Assembly: GCA_037382205.1 (NCBI GenBank)
Contig: JARRQD010000063.1
Coordinates: forward strand, 1 to 16,435
Direction of reading: 5' to 3'
DNA from: Thiodiazotropha sp037382205
GTDB lineage: Bacteria; Pseudomonadota; Gammaproteobacteria; Chromatiales; Chromatiaceae
Length of the DNA: 16,435 nucleotides
Shown here: one piece after another, positions 1 to 6,539 of the stretch
Numbering within the stretch: the first letter of the stretch is position 1
How the letters are laid out: each line of letters opens with the position of its first letter
Program-made: the position numbers and the translations under genes
Notes under the pieces: model-generated
Database searches by the model: none
What the model saw: only the letters and a program-made list of their open reading frames with translations
What the model was told of the DNA's origin: nothing

Positions 1-20
1 GATAATGCTTGATTCACTGA

Positions 21-362
21 TCAGCTCTCCATACTAATTTCTTCTATTTCGCCTACATCATTAAAGCGAACACTTATGACATAATTAGTAATGCCTTCTG
101 GAAGAGTAAAATCAAACGTATCTATTCCATCATCTTCTTCGTCGCCCCAGTGTGACTGAAAAATTAGCATATCAAGTACGCTTCTTGGTTCTGGCTGCGT
201 AGTACCAAGATGCTTCTTCCAGTAGCCCTCTTCAATCTCTTCAAGGTGATGTGAAACAAAAAGTGTCGCACCGTATTCGTCCGCTTCTGTGCCATATGCT
301 TTCTTTATTGCGGACAGTGCGAGCACTTTCCGCTTTTCAATCTCTTCTTCATTCGCTTCCAT
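21..362 (-). CDS. Small acidic hypothetical protein carried on an integron cassette
   Basis: This is a 113-residue acidic protein with no signal peptide or membrane segment. Its N-terminal half is helical and charged (EANEEEIEKRK). The C-terminal part carries the stretch LPEGITNYVISVRFNDVGEI and ends ISMES. That ending faintly recalls the DUF2004-type small proteins, but I do not claim the family. The start at 362 was chosen because AAGG lies 7 bases upstream and the ATG sits 23 bases inside the cassette boundary, as in the neighbouring cassettes. An in-frame ATG at 383 falls inside the attC core GTTATGC and is less likely. The stop (TGA, 23-21) lies so near the window edge that the cassette's own attC is not visible. 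Function is unknown. Confidence 0.7.
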   Translation of the reverse strand: MEANEEEIEKRKVLALSAIKKAYGTEADEYGATLFVSHHLEEIEEGYWKKHLGTTQPEPRSVLDMLIFQSHWGDEEDDGIDTFDFTLPEGITNYVISVRFNDVGEIEEISMES

Positions 363-379
363 TTTAATGCCTTGTGAGC

Positions 380-427
380 GCATAACGCCGCATTCAGCGG
401 CTTGTCCGCTGTAATGTTTTGTTAAAT
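380..427 (-). other. attC recombination site (short type, 48 bp) of the GNAT cassette
   Basis: Read on the minus strand, R'' ATTTAAC (427-421) matches RYYYAAC exactly and R' GTTATGC (386-380) fits GTTRRRY apart from one base. Between them L'' CATTACAGCGG (416-406) pairs with L' CCGCTGAATG (400-391). The stem is 10 bp with a single extrahelical A, closed by a 5-base loop. Four bases on each side (AAAA / CGGC) form an unpaired central spacer. This is the folded architecture that integron integrase recognises. The GNAT stop codon TAA lies inside R'', which is common in cassettes. Recombination is expected between G386 and T385. Confidence 0.85.
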
Positions 428-832
428 ATTCTTTGCCATATAGAGAAGACTAAAACCGATTACATATTCATCAATTACTGCTAGTTCCTCATAACCCAAC
501 TTCCTATAGAACTGGGATGCTCTCTTATTGAGGGTAGATAATAGAATTCTATTGCAACCGCATCTTTCAGCGCAGGCCACTACATCTTTATGAATTCTTT
601 CTCCTATACCTTTCGAACGATATTCTTCTTTTACCCAAATATTATCTAAATAAAATTGTGAAAAGTGATCTTTTCCCGTGGCTCCACCTATAATTGCATT
701 TTCATCCTTCATATGAAATGCCCACCTTCTTGGAATTTCACCGCCAACTTGCAATAACCCATATTGCATTACACCTTCCTCAATTGGCTTGGTGTCATTT
801 TCATCCGGGTTTTCTATGGTTAATACTTCCAT
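422..832 (-). CDS. GNAT-family N-acetyltransferase on an integron cassette
   Basis: This 136-residue protein has the acetyl-CoA-binding motif A of the GNAT fold: a beta strand DNIWV followed by KEEYRSKGIGERI, with R-x-x-G-x-G at about residues 72-77. Later come the alternating strand/helix NRILLSTLNKRASQFYRKLGYEEL, the usual motif B (asparagine, then F-Y-x-K-L-G-Y/F). Such enzymes transfer an acetyl group from acetyl-CoA to an amine; the substrate cannot be read here. GNATs are frequent integron cargo, and some modify aminoglycosides, but nothing in this sequence points to antibiotic resistance. ATG 832 was preferred to an upstream in-frame TTG (838), because it lies 22 bases inside the cassette boundary. 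The stop codon overlaps attC. The gene is markedly AT-richer than the host genes to the right. Confidence 0.88.
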   Translation of the reverse strand: MEVLTIENPDENDTKPIEEGVMQYGLLQVGGEIPRRWAFHMKDENAIIGGATGKDHFSQFYLDNIWVKEEYRSKGIGERIHKDVVACAERCGCNRILLSTLNKRASQFYRKLGYEELAVIDEYVIGFSLLYMAKNI

Positions 833-848
833 ACTCAATTCTTGTGAA

Positions 849-968
849 ATTTAACGCCATGATAACCGGCGACATACTCGGAGCGCCTTTTTGTATAAAA
901 ATGGAGCACAGCGGAATGCACAAAAAGGGGTGAAAAGTATGGCGTCCGCGTTTGTCATATTGTTATGA
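849..968 (-). other. attC recombination site (long type, about 120 bp) of the secreted-protein cassette
   Basis: On the minus strand R'' TCATAAC (968-962) and R' GTTAAAT (855-849, a perfect GTTRRRY) bound a long imperfect palindrome. ATGACAAACGCGGAC near the R'' end pairs imperfectly with GTCGCCGGTTATCAT near the R' end. Further in, CATACT pairs with AGTATG, and CCTTTTTGT pairs perfectly with ACAAAAAGG. The length is within the usual attC range and resembles long sites of chromosomal integrons. It shares no obvious similarity with the 48-bp site at 380-427 beyond the R boxes. Confidence 0.82.
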
Positions 969-1003
969 ATTGCCTCATTGAGAAAAACCTTAAAAGGCGA
1001 ATA

Positions 1004-1495
1004 TTATCGTTTGCCTGGTAATCGTGATATTTTATTATTGGAATACATGACATCCTCTCTAGAAATTGAATCGTACTTGGGAATGATACTTTCCTCACCG
1101 TTCATATTTAGATGTAAGTTACCAGCCTTGAGCTCCATAAAAAAACGAACGGGCGTTGATTTACTATGCAAGTCTTCGACATCTACGTATACGCGATTAT
1201 CTGACATATTCCATTTGAAGTAAGCAGGAAGATGAAGTTCTTCCATGAAGGCCACACCTCCACCAGACTCCAAAAACAGAAAGGCTGGAAATGTTTTGTG
1301 TTTGCCGTCATTTCCCTGCCAGAACCCTACTAAAGGATGCGTACTTTCGCCGTAATCTGGTATCTCAGATATCGGTAAGAAGTGACTTCCTAACCCAACT
1401 AAGCCTCCAGAAAGTGCCATGCTAGAAAACATGCAACAACACATGGCTAGCATTACAGTGATATTCTTTATATATATTTTCTTGATGTGAATCAT
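1004..1495 (-). CDS. Secreted protein of unknown function on an integron cassette
   Basis: This 163-residue protein starts with a basic n-region (MIHIKKIYIKN) and a hydrophobic stretch containing CCC. It is probably a Sec signal peptide cut near SMALS-GG, so the product is likely periplasmic or surface-located. A lipoprotein form through one of the cysteines is possible but the lipobox is poor. The mature part has short beta-prone segments, for example LVGFWQGNDGKHKTFPAFLF and GGGVAFMEELHLP. The G-x-W signature and strands could suit a small lipocalin-like barrel, but this is inference. ATG 1495 was chosen over the longer open frame (to 1612) because GGAAG lies just upstream and it sits 22 bases after the cassette junction at 1517/1518. 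The stop is followed at 35 bases by its attC. Confidence 0.75.
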   Translation of the reverse strand: MIHIKKIYIKNITVMLAMCCCMFSSMALSGGLVGLGSHFLPISEIPDYGESTHPLVGFWQGNDGKHKTFPAFLFLESGGGVAFMEELHLPAYFKWNMSDNRVYVDVEDLHSKSTPVRFFMELKAGNLHLNMNGEESIIPKYDSISREDVMYSNNKISRLPGKR

Positions 1496-1833
1496 ATTAC
1501 TTCCATTCTTTTCATAACTATGATTAGATGACCTACTAACGTAATAAAATACGTTAGTGTAAAGCCTAATCCCAAACAGACTCAAACTAAGTGGCTGATT
1601 TAATGTTCTCATAATGTATTACCCTGAGTATTATATAGCCTAATGGATTCACAAAAGGAAGCAGGCCTACGTCGGCTAGATACCCCGTAACATTCTCTTT
1701 CATGCTAAGCAACATCCTAATGAGACAGGTAAACCTGAAATCGGGGCCCTTCTGCCCCATCTCACTGTATAATGAGCAGGGCTGCATCCTGTTCAACTCA
1801 AATATCTCCTAGCCAACACAACCTATTCACCCC
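1496..1833. other. Gene-poor stretch between the first cassette and the nuclease-family gene
   Basis: I see no convincing gene in these 338 bases. A 69-codon minus-strand open frame (1587-1796) has no family features or clear ribosome site. The right-hand cassette junction is at 1517/1518. A folded palindrome occupies 1522-1571. A TATAAT-like minus-strand -10 lies at 1635-1630 without a good -35 partner, and a GGGGC/GCCCC stem at about 1743-1758 may weakly end transcription of the nuclease gene. The stretch should hold the array's attachment site (attI or a decayed attC), but no clear one is visible. Confidence 0.5.
1522..1571. repeat. Two-stage palindrome beside the terminal cassette junction
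   Basis: The outer arms GATTAG (1522-1527) and CTAATC (1566-1571) enclose a symmetric 7/7-base unpaired segment. Inside that is a perfect 9-bp stem, ACTAACGTA (1535-1543) / TACGTTAGT (1550-1558), with a 6-base loop. The outer-stem, internal-loop, inner-stem plan resembles a folded attC, and CTAAC/GTTAG resembles R-box cores. However, the order relative to the junction at 1518 is not that of a standard attC. Confidence 0.6.
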
Positions 1834-2781
1834 TCACACCAAAAACTCCACCCACAACGGCCGATGGTCCGCAATATGGTATTTTATCGCCTTATCAAAG
1901 TACTCCCGACTGACATCCCAGGCCGCTCTGAAGAATGGATCGCGATCAAAGTCGAACACCCCTGAGTTACCCTGATAGGCCTCTTTCATGGCTCCCGCAT
2001 GAAAGGCAACTTGATCGTAGTCTTTGTCACCGGCCAGGTTACTCCCCATGGTTGTGGAGTGTTGCGGCAGGATGAGGCGTTTCGCCTTCAACGCTTTATA
2101 GACCGAGCTTGTGTTGTCTCGGATGGGGAGATTCAGATCACCCATGACGAGGATGTTTTGTGAATAGGCCCCGCTAGCCCGGTTGCGTTTGTCGGCCCAG
2201 CGGGCCAAGGCATAGGCTTCGAGGGCGCGGCGGTCTTCGTCATAGTAGGTGTGGCTGCCAAAGTAGAGGTGAGCGCAGACCGCGGTGAATTCCAATCCCT
2301 CGGCTTTGAAAGCGACAACGTAGGGGTTGCGATCGAAACCTTTGTAAGCGCCAGAGACACCGCGCATGCGGATGTAGCGATGGTCGCTCGGGGGCACAGC
2401 GATTTCAGCGGCGAGTTCTAGGCGGGCGACTTTTTGGCTGTTGTAGATAAAACCGGAACGTTCTTGGTTGCCGCCGATGTCGGAGAGGATGACATGGTAG
2501 CCTACCGGTAGGTGATCAACGAGTGTGCATAGGTCGGTTAGCTCGTCGGCAACCTCCTGGATGGCGACAAGGTCGAACCAGCTGATGATTTCGGCCATCA
2601 GTGCCAGGTCGTCATCGGTGCGCTTCTGGACACCGAAATTGGTCAGGTTCCAGGTGGCGGCGAGGAGCCGGTTGGGGGCTTTGTGGGGAATCTCGCGGCG
2701 AGTTTTGTTGCCGCGCAGGGCTTGGCGCTCGGTGGCCAGGTCGTAGCTGAAATCGGGGTTTTCCTTTTCGTGGGGGACCAT
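1834..2781 (-). CDS. Endonuclease/exonuclease/phosphatase (EEP) family protein
   Basis: This 315-residue protein has the full set of EEP-fold (PF03372-type) motifs. These are TWNLTNF with the metal-site Asn45, AIQEV with Gln75-Glu76 (the magnesium-binding Glu), RSGFIYN near 108-114, VCAHLYFG with His171, GDLNLP with Asp215 and Asn217, and the C-terminal ADHRPLW with the Asp305-His306 pair. All catalytic positions are present, so a metal-dependent phosphodiesterase activity on DNA, RNA or a small phosphoester is expected; the substrate is not readable. No signal peptide is visible, so it is probably cytoplasmic, unlike secreted DNase I homologues. AGGGA lies 6 bases before ATG 2781. It is divergent from the radical SAM gene, and downstream on the same strand lie the integron cassettes, which could receive read-through from it. 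Confidence 0.88.
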   Translation of the reverse strand: MVPHEKENPDFSYDLATERQALRGNKTRREIPHKAPNRLLAATWNLTNFGVQKRTDDDLALMAEIISWFDLVAIQEVADELTDLCTLVDHLPVGYHVILSDIGGNQERSGFIYNSQKVARLELAAEIAVPPSDHRYIRMRGVSGAYKGFDRNPYVVAFKAEGLEFTAVCAHLYFGSHTYYDEDRRALEAYALARWADKRNRASGAYSQNILVMGDLNLPIRDNTSSVYKALKAKRLILPQHSTTMGSNLAGDKDYDQVAFHAGAMKEAYQGNSGVFDFDRDPFFRAAWDVSREYFDKAIKYHIADHRPLWVEFLV

Positions 2782-2998
2782 GCGCTTCCCTAGGGGATCC
2801 GTGGAGTTTTTTGTCCAGCCTGCTTCTCATTTCAGAATAGGTTGCAGCTGGGGGTTAGGCAACTCGTTAGTAGGAATGGAATTCCTGCTTTTGAGCCCGC
2901 CGATGTGTGGTGATCAACGGGCTGGGATTGGCTGTGATATTCAAACTCATCATGACAACGCTGCCCGACACTCAAAAGCACGATATAATCACCATTCA
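2782..2998. promoter_or_regulatory. Divergent intergenic region between the EEP gene and ygiQ
   Basis: These 217 bases separate two genes that read away from each other, so they must hold both promoters. A perfect TATAAT at 2984-2989 lies only about 10 bases before the ygiQ ATG, and no good -35 hexamer stands at 17 +/- 2 bases. Two dyads are visible: AGGAAT/ATTCCT (2872-2886) and AGCCCG/CGGGCT (about 2895-2924). Neither is assigned to a known regulator. Confidence 0.4.
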
Positions 2999-5125
2999 AT
3001 GACTCAGCCAACTAGCATCTTCTCCTACCGCCCCTACTGGGCCGCCCGCTTTGGTGTCTCTCCTTTCCTGCCGATGAGCCGGGAGGAGATGGATGACCTG
3101 GGCTGGGACAGTTGCGATGTGATTCTGGTGACCGGCGATGCCTATGTAGATCACCCAAGTTTCGGCATGGCGTTGATCGGACGGCTGCTGGAGGCTCAAG
3201 GCTTTCGGGTTGGCATCATTGCCCAGCCGGACTGGAGCCATGCGGACGCTTTGAGGATTCTTGGGCGACCGAATCTGTTTTTCGGTATCACCGCCGGCAA
3301 TATGGATTCGATGGTCAACCGTTATACCTCGGATCGCCGGATCCGCAGTGACGATGCCTATACCCCCGACGGGGAGGCGGGCAAACGCCCGGATCGCTCT
3401 GTGATTGTCTATGCTCAGCGCGCCCGGGAGGCCTTTAAGGGGGTACCCATCATTATCGGCGGCATCGAGGCGAGCCTGCGGCGGATTGCCCACTATGACT
3501 ACTGGTCGGACAAGGTGCGCCGCTCCATCCTACCTGACTCGAAGGCGGATCTGCTGATCTTCGGCAATGCGGAGCGGGCCATTGTCGAAGTCACGCACCG
3601 GCTGGCGAAAGGCGAAAAGATCGATCAGATCCGGGATGTGCGTGGCACTGGATTTATGCGCCAGGGGATTCCTGAAGCCTGGTTCGAGATCGACTCCACA
3701 GAGTTAGATACTCCAGGCGCCAAACCCGTCCATTCAGATCCCTACCTGCATCAGCCCGAGTGCGCGCAGGCGAGCAGCTCTACACCTCACACCCGCCCCA
3801 GCCGACTGGACCGGGAGAGGAGCGTGGTTCGTCTCCCCTCCTATGATCAAGTAGTGGAGGATGAGGTCATCTATGCCCATGCCTCCAGGGTGTTTCACCT
3901 GGAGACCAATCCGGGCAATGCCCGAGCCCTGGTACAGCAGCATGGTAAACGGGATGTCTGGCTCAACCCACCCCCGATCCCGCTGACTACCGAGGAGCTG
4001 GACAGGGTCTTTGAACTGCCCTACAGCCGTCTCCCCCATCCAGCCTATGGGGATGCGCGCAATCCGGCCTGGGAGATGATTCGTCACTCAGTGAATATCA
4101 TGCGCGGCTGTTTTGGCGGCTGCACCTTCTGTTCGATCACCGAGCATGAGGGGCGCATCATCCAGAGCCGCTCGGAAGACTCGATCATCCGCGAGGTGGA
4201 GACGATCCGCGATCAGGTACCGGGGTTCACCGGCAACATTTCCGATCTGGGCGGCCCCACCGCCAATATGTATCGGCTGGCCTGTAAGGATAAGAAGATT
4301 GAATCGGCCTGCCGCCGCCTCTCCTGTGTCTTTCCCGGCATCTGCCCGAATCTCAATACGGATCACCAACCGCTGATTAAGCTCTATCGGCGCAGCCGTA
4401 AGTTACCAGGCATCAAGCGGATTTTTATCGCTTCCGGTCTGCGTTACGACCTGGCGATACGCTCTCCGGCCTATATCAAAGAGCTGGTCACTCACCATGT
4501 GGGGGGCTATCTGAAGATTGCCCCGGAACACACCGAAGCCTCGCCGCTCGATATGATGATGAAACCGGGGATTGAGCGCTATGAAAAGTTTAAGAAGCTG
4601 TTTGACAAGTACTCCGCGGAAGCGGGTAAAGAGCAGTATCTGATCCCCTACTTCATCGCCGCCCACCCAGGCACCAGTGACAAAGATATGCTCAATCTGG
4701 CGCTTTGGCTGAAGCGCAACAACTTTCGCCCCGATCAGGTGCAGGCGTTTCTGCCTACCCCATTGGCCATCGCCTCGGCGATGTACCACACCGGTCGAAA
4801 TCCACTGAAAAAAATTGCACCAGGCAGGGCCAGTGTCAGTGTGGTCAGAGGGTTGAAGCAACGCCGTTTACACAAAGCCTTTTTACGCTACCACGATCCG
4901 AAAAACTGGCCCATGCTGCGAGACGCCTTAGCGCGGATGGGACGCGCCGATCTGATTGGAAATGGCAAAAAACATCTGGTGCCCAGCTGGCAGCCAGCGA
5001 CTGATGGCCGTCGTCAAGCACAGCCTTCGACTGGTCGCAACCAGGCGGCCAGGCCGGTCATCAAACAGCGTAGAAAAAACCCCAATAACAGGACAAGAAA
5101 GGCCCGAAACAACCGCACCAGATAG
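2999..5125 (+). CDS. ygiQ: YgiQ family radical SAM protein
   Basis: The 708-residue product follows E. coli YgiQ closely from its N-terminus: YWAARFG-SPFLPMSREEMD, then VILVTGDAYVDHPSFGMALI, then GITAGNMDSMVNRYT. The N-terminal Radical_SAM_N-type domain covers roughly residues 1-300. The radical SAM core carries C371-F-G-G-C375-T-F-C378, which would bind the 4Fe-4S cluster and S-adenosylmethionine. The C-terminal part ends in a Lys/Arg-rich tail (about 680-708) that may bind nucleic acid. The biochemical role of the YgiQ family (former UPF0313) is not settled. The start at 2999 was chosen by similarity; the open frame extends to 2780, but that extension looks non-coding. No clear Shine-Dalgarno precedes the ATG. 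A short T-run at 5130-5136 follows the stop without a stem. Confidence 0.95.
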   Translation: MTQPTSIFSYRPYWAARFGVSPFLPMSREEMDDLGWDSCDVILVTGDAYVDHPSFGMALIGRLLEAQGFRVGIIAQPDWSHADALRILGRPNLFFGITAGNMDSMVNRYTSDRRIRSDDAYTPDGEAGKRPDRSVIVYAQRAREAFKGVPIIIGGIEASLRRIAHYDYWSDKVRRSILPDSKADLLIFGNAERAIVEVTHRLAKGEKIDQIRDVRGTGFMRQGIPEAWFEIDSTELDTPGAKPVHSDPYLHQPECAQASSSTPHTRPSRLDRERSVVRLPSYDQVVEDEVIYAHASRVFHLETNPGNARALVQQHGKRDVWLNPPPIPLTTEELDRVFELPYSRLPHPAYGDARNPAWEMIRHSVNIMRGCFGGCTFCSITEHEGRIIQSRSEDSIIREVETIRDQVPGFTGNISDLGGPTANMYRLACKDKKIESACRRLSCVFPGICPNLNTDHQPLIKLYRRSRKLPGIKRIFIASGLRYDLAIRSPAYIKELVTHHVGGYLKIAPEHTEASPLDMMMKPGIERYEKFKKLFDKYSAEAGKEQYLIPYFIAAHPGTSDKDMLNLALWLKRNNFRPDQVQAFLPTPLAIASAMYHTGRNPLKKIAPGRASVSVVRGLKQRRLHKAFLRYHDPKNWPMLRDALARMGRADLIGNGKKHLVPSWQPATDGRRQAQPSTGRNQAARPVIKQRRKNPNNRTRKARNNRTR

Positions 5126-5195
5126 CTCTTTTTTTATCATTTAATTCAGCAAGTTAAAAGCTGGAATCTGGCAACAAAATTTACCCCAGTCAAAG

Positions 5196-5224
5196 CTTGA
5201 AAAACCGCCTAAACAGAACCATAT
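5196..5224 (+). promoter_or_regulatory. Sigma-32 (heat-shock) promoter of the hsp20 gene
   Basis: The -35 element CTTGAAA (5196-5202) is a perfect match to the RpoH consensus. After a 14-base spacer the -10 AACCATAT (5217-5224) matches CCCCATnT at five of its seven defined positions. Transcription would start near 5231, giving a leader of about 65 bases before the hsp20 ATG at 5296. The position upstream of a classic RpoH target supports the call. Confidence 0.75.
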
Positions 5225-5230
5225 TCAAAG

Positions 5231-5295
5231 TAGGGGCGTATCGCAAAAAATGCGCATTCCGCCCTCTGGAAGGGCTTTACGAAAGGAGGTAAATC
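5231..5295 (+). promoter_or_regulatory. Structured 5' leader of hsp20, possible RNA thermometer
   Basis: The leader can fold in competing ways. GGGCG (5234-5238) pairs with CGCCC (5260-5264) around a small CGCA/TGCG hairpin (5242-5254). Alternatively GCCC (5261-5264) pairs with GGGC (5272-5275). TTTAC (5276-5280) can pair with GTAAA (5289-5293), holding the strong Shine-Dalgarno AGGAGG (5284-5289) mostly in the loop. Small heat-shock genes often carry translational thermosensors. This one is an inference from pairing alone and does not match a ROSE or fourU motif that I recognise. Confidence 0.35.
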
Positions 5296-5739
5296 ATGAA
5301 TATCACACGTTATGACCCTTGGCGCTCACTTGATGACTGGCGTCAGGAAATGGACCGGATGTTCCATCCTCAACTGCACAGGGATGAGGAGACCTCCCAC
5401 TTGGTAAGTGGGGACTGGGCCCCCGCTGTCGATATCAAAGAAGAGACGGATCGGTTCGTGATCCGTGCAGACATCCCAGGTGTAAAACCGGAAGATATCG
5501 AAATCACCATGGAAAATGGTGTCTTGAGCATTCGCGGTGAACGCAAGTTCGAAGAGACTGAAGAGCGGGATGATTTCAGACGGGTAGAGCGTTCCCATGG
5601 TCTCTTCTATCGTCGCTTCTCACTGCCGGAAAATACCGATTCCGAAGCGGTGGAAGCAACCGGTAAAGATGGCGTCATCGAAATCACTATTCCCAAGACA
5701 GAAGATAAAAAGCCGAAACGGATCGAGGTGACCCACTAA
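5296..5739 (+). CDS. Hsp20 family small heat-shock protein
   Basis: The 147-residue cytoplasmic chaperone has a short N-terminal arm with the usual DPWRSLDDWRQEMDRMF start. An alpha-crystallin domain follows from about residue 42 (WAPAVDIKEETDRFVIRADIPGVKPEDIEITMENGVLSIRGERK) to about 140. The family hallmarks A-D-x-P-G, the L-S-I-R-G-E strand and the C-terminal GKDGVIEITIPK are all present. A short tail, KPKRIEVTH, follows and contains the I-x-V version of the I-x-I/V motif used for oligomer contacts. Such proteins hold unfolding proteins for later refolding by DnaK and ClpB. AGGAGG lies just before the ATG, a sigma-32 promoter lies upstream, and a strong terminator hairpin lies downstream, so it is probably a single-gene heat-shock unit. 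Confidence 0.96.
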   Translation: MNITRYDPWRSLDDWRQEMDRMFHPQLHRDEETSHLVSGDWAPAVDIKEETDRFVIRADIPGVKPEDIEITMENGVLSIRGERKFEETEERDDFRRVERSHGLFYRRFSLPENTDSEAVEATGKDGVIEITIPKTEDKKPKRIEVTH

Positions 5740-5748
5740 CTTTGGCTA

Positions 5749-5780
5749 CCGGGGCTCTCTCTGAGCCCCGGTTGTTGCTA
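5749..5780 (+). terminator. Rho-independent-type terminator after hsp20
   Basis: CCGGGGCTC (5749-5757) and GAGCCCCGG (5763-5771) form a perfect 9-bp GC-rich stem with a 5-base loop, followed by TTGTTG. It begins 9 bases after the hsp20 stop. The T-tract is imperfect. It may also block transcription arriving from the convergent minus-strand gene at 5847. Confidence 0.75.
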
Positions 5781-5846
5781 GTGTGGTGTCCTATACTAGT
5801 CTGAAATCTTTTAACACCAGCTCGAACAGGCTGCAGAAATCGTTGC

Positions 5847-6464
5847 TCAGAATCGAAAGATCAGTCCAAGGTTGGTCTCGAACTGAGGAAAGGCGTCGCC
5901 ACTGATCTGTAGATCGCAGCCCCCATCGCAGAATAAGGTGCTGTTGGAGTTGACCAGGGTGCTATAGCCACGCATTTCAAAGCGAATACCCAAACGCTCA
6001 GTAGGATACCATTTGAGACCGCCACCAAGACTCAAGGAGAAGCGGGTCTTGTTCTCATACCCCGACTGGCCAGGATGGAGGTAGGTCATGCCCAGCCCAC
6101 CTGAGAAATATGGGGTGAAGCGTTCATGGCGTTTATGGTAGACATCCACTGTGCCGCCCATGTGGAAGTAGTGCACATCCAGATCAAAGGCATTGTTCGG
6201 ATCGGTGGTATCCGCCAATGAGGTATCTTGATGGCTGTAGAGAAATTCGTAACGGGTGGTTTCAGATGCGGGCTGGCTTAGGGTGAACCCCCAATCCGAG
6301 GCCTCAGCAAACTCCCAGCGACGATCCTTGCGCTCATCCTCCAGTGTTCCGCCAAAGCGATAACCGACAAACGGAGTGAACTCAAGCTCACTCTCGGCTG
6401 CCTGACTGGTAGAGCAACAAAAAACCAGGAGTCCAATTGTAAAAAATTGTGGTCTGCGCATCAT
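5847..6464 (-). CDS. Outer-membrane beta-barrel protein, OmpA/OmpW-like small barrel
   Basis: The product of about 205 residues begins MMRRPQFFTIGLLVFCCSTSQA, a Sec signal peptide likely cut after SQA, and ends in the terminal phenylalanine (LGLIFRF) typical of outer-membrane barrels. Between them are alternating amphipathic strands with aromatic girdles: FTPFVGYRFGG, YEFLYSHQD, DVHYFHMGGTVDV, FTPYFSGGLGMTYL, FSLSLGGGLKWYP and LGIRFEMRGY. That pattern fits an eight-strand barrel. A Cys pair (FCDGGCDL) near residue 182 probably forms a disulfide in an extracellular or periplasmic loop. The open frame extends upstream to ATG 6515, but this would put 17 polar residues before the signal peptide. 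ATG 6464 is therefore preferred, although neither start has a clear ribosome site. It lies 75 bases downstream of rsmI on the same strand. Ligand and role are unknown. Confidence 0.78.
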   Translation of the reverse strand: MMRRPQFFTIGLLVFCCSTSQAAESELEFTPFVGYRFGGTLEDERKDRRWEFAEASDWGFTLSQPASETTRYEFLYSHQDTSLADTTDPNNAFDLDVHYFHMGGTVDVYHKRHERFTPYFSGGLGMTYLHPGQSGYENKTRFSLSLGGGLKWYPTERLGIRFEMRGYSTLVNSNSTLFCDGGCDLQISGDAFPQFETNLGLIFRF

Positions 6465-6539
6465 GTCGTACAAATGTAACACTCTGTTAGACCTATTATC
6501 GTCCAATTTGCGCATAATTTAATAGTAATAAATCACATC

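Larger units (their letters stand above)
1..1518 (-). mobile_element. Integron gene-cassette array without a local integrase (CALIN-like)
   Basis: Three short AT-rich genes lie head to tail on the minus strand, and attC-type sites separate them (380-427, 849-968). Cassette ends can be read directly. The GNAT cassette begins TTAAAT (after G855) and ends with ATTTAAC at 427-421. The secreted-protein cassette begins TTATGA (after G1518) and ends with TCATAAC at 968-962. In each case the 3' R'' box is the exact reverse complement of G plus the cassette's first six bases, as expected for a circularised cassette. All three chosen start codons lie 22-23 bases inside the cassette. Because cassettes are transcribed leftward, attI and intI would be expected to the right of 1518. 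That side holds a nuclease-family gene and no tyrosine recombinase. The array may continue left of the window. Confidence 0.82.

Noticed and set aside
694..933. Plus-strand open frame of 79 codons
   Set aside because: It lies opposite the GNAT gene and across the attC palindrome, has no family features and no ribosome site.
978..1223. Plus-strand open frame of 81 codons
   Set aside because: It lies opposite the 3' half of the secreted cassette protein, which has a signal peptide, a ribosome site and the right cassette position.
1587..1796. Minus-strand open frame of 69 codons between the nuclease gene and the first cassette
   Set aside because: Composition looks random, no family motifs or convincing start were found, and it ends inside the spurious upstream extension of the secreted-protein frame.
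2780..2998. N-terminal extension of the ygiQ reading frame
   Set aside because: Family similarity begins at 2999; the extension would be unusual and has no ribosome site.
2996..3493. Long minus-strand frame opposite ygiQ (and similar ones at 3734-4861)
   Set aside because: These are antisense shadows of a strongly conserved gene in GC-rich DNA.
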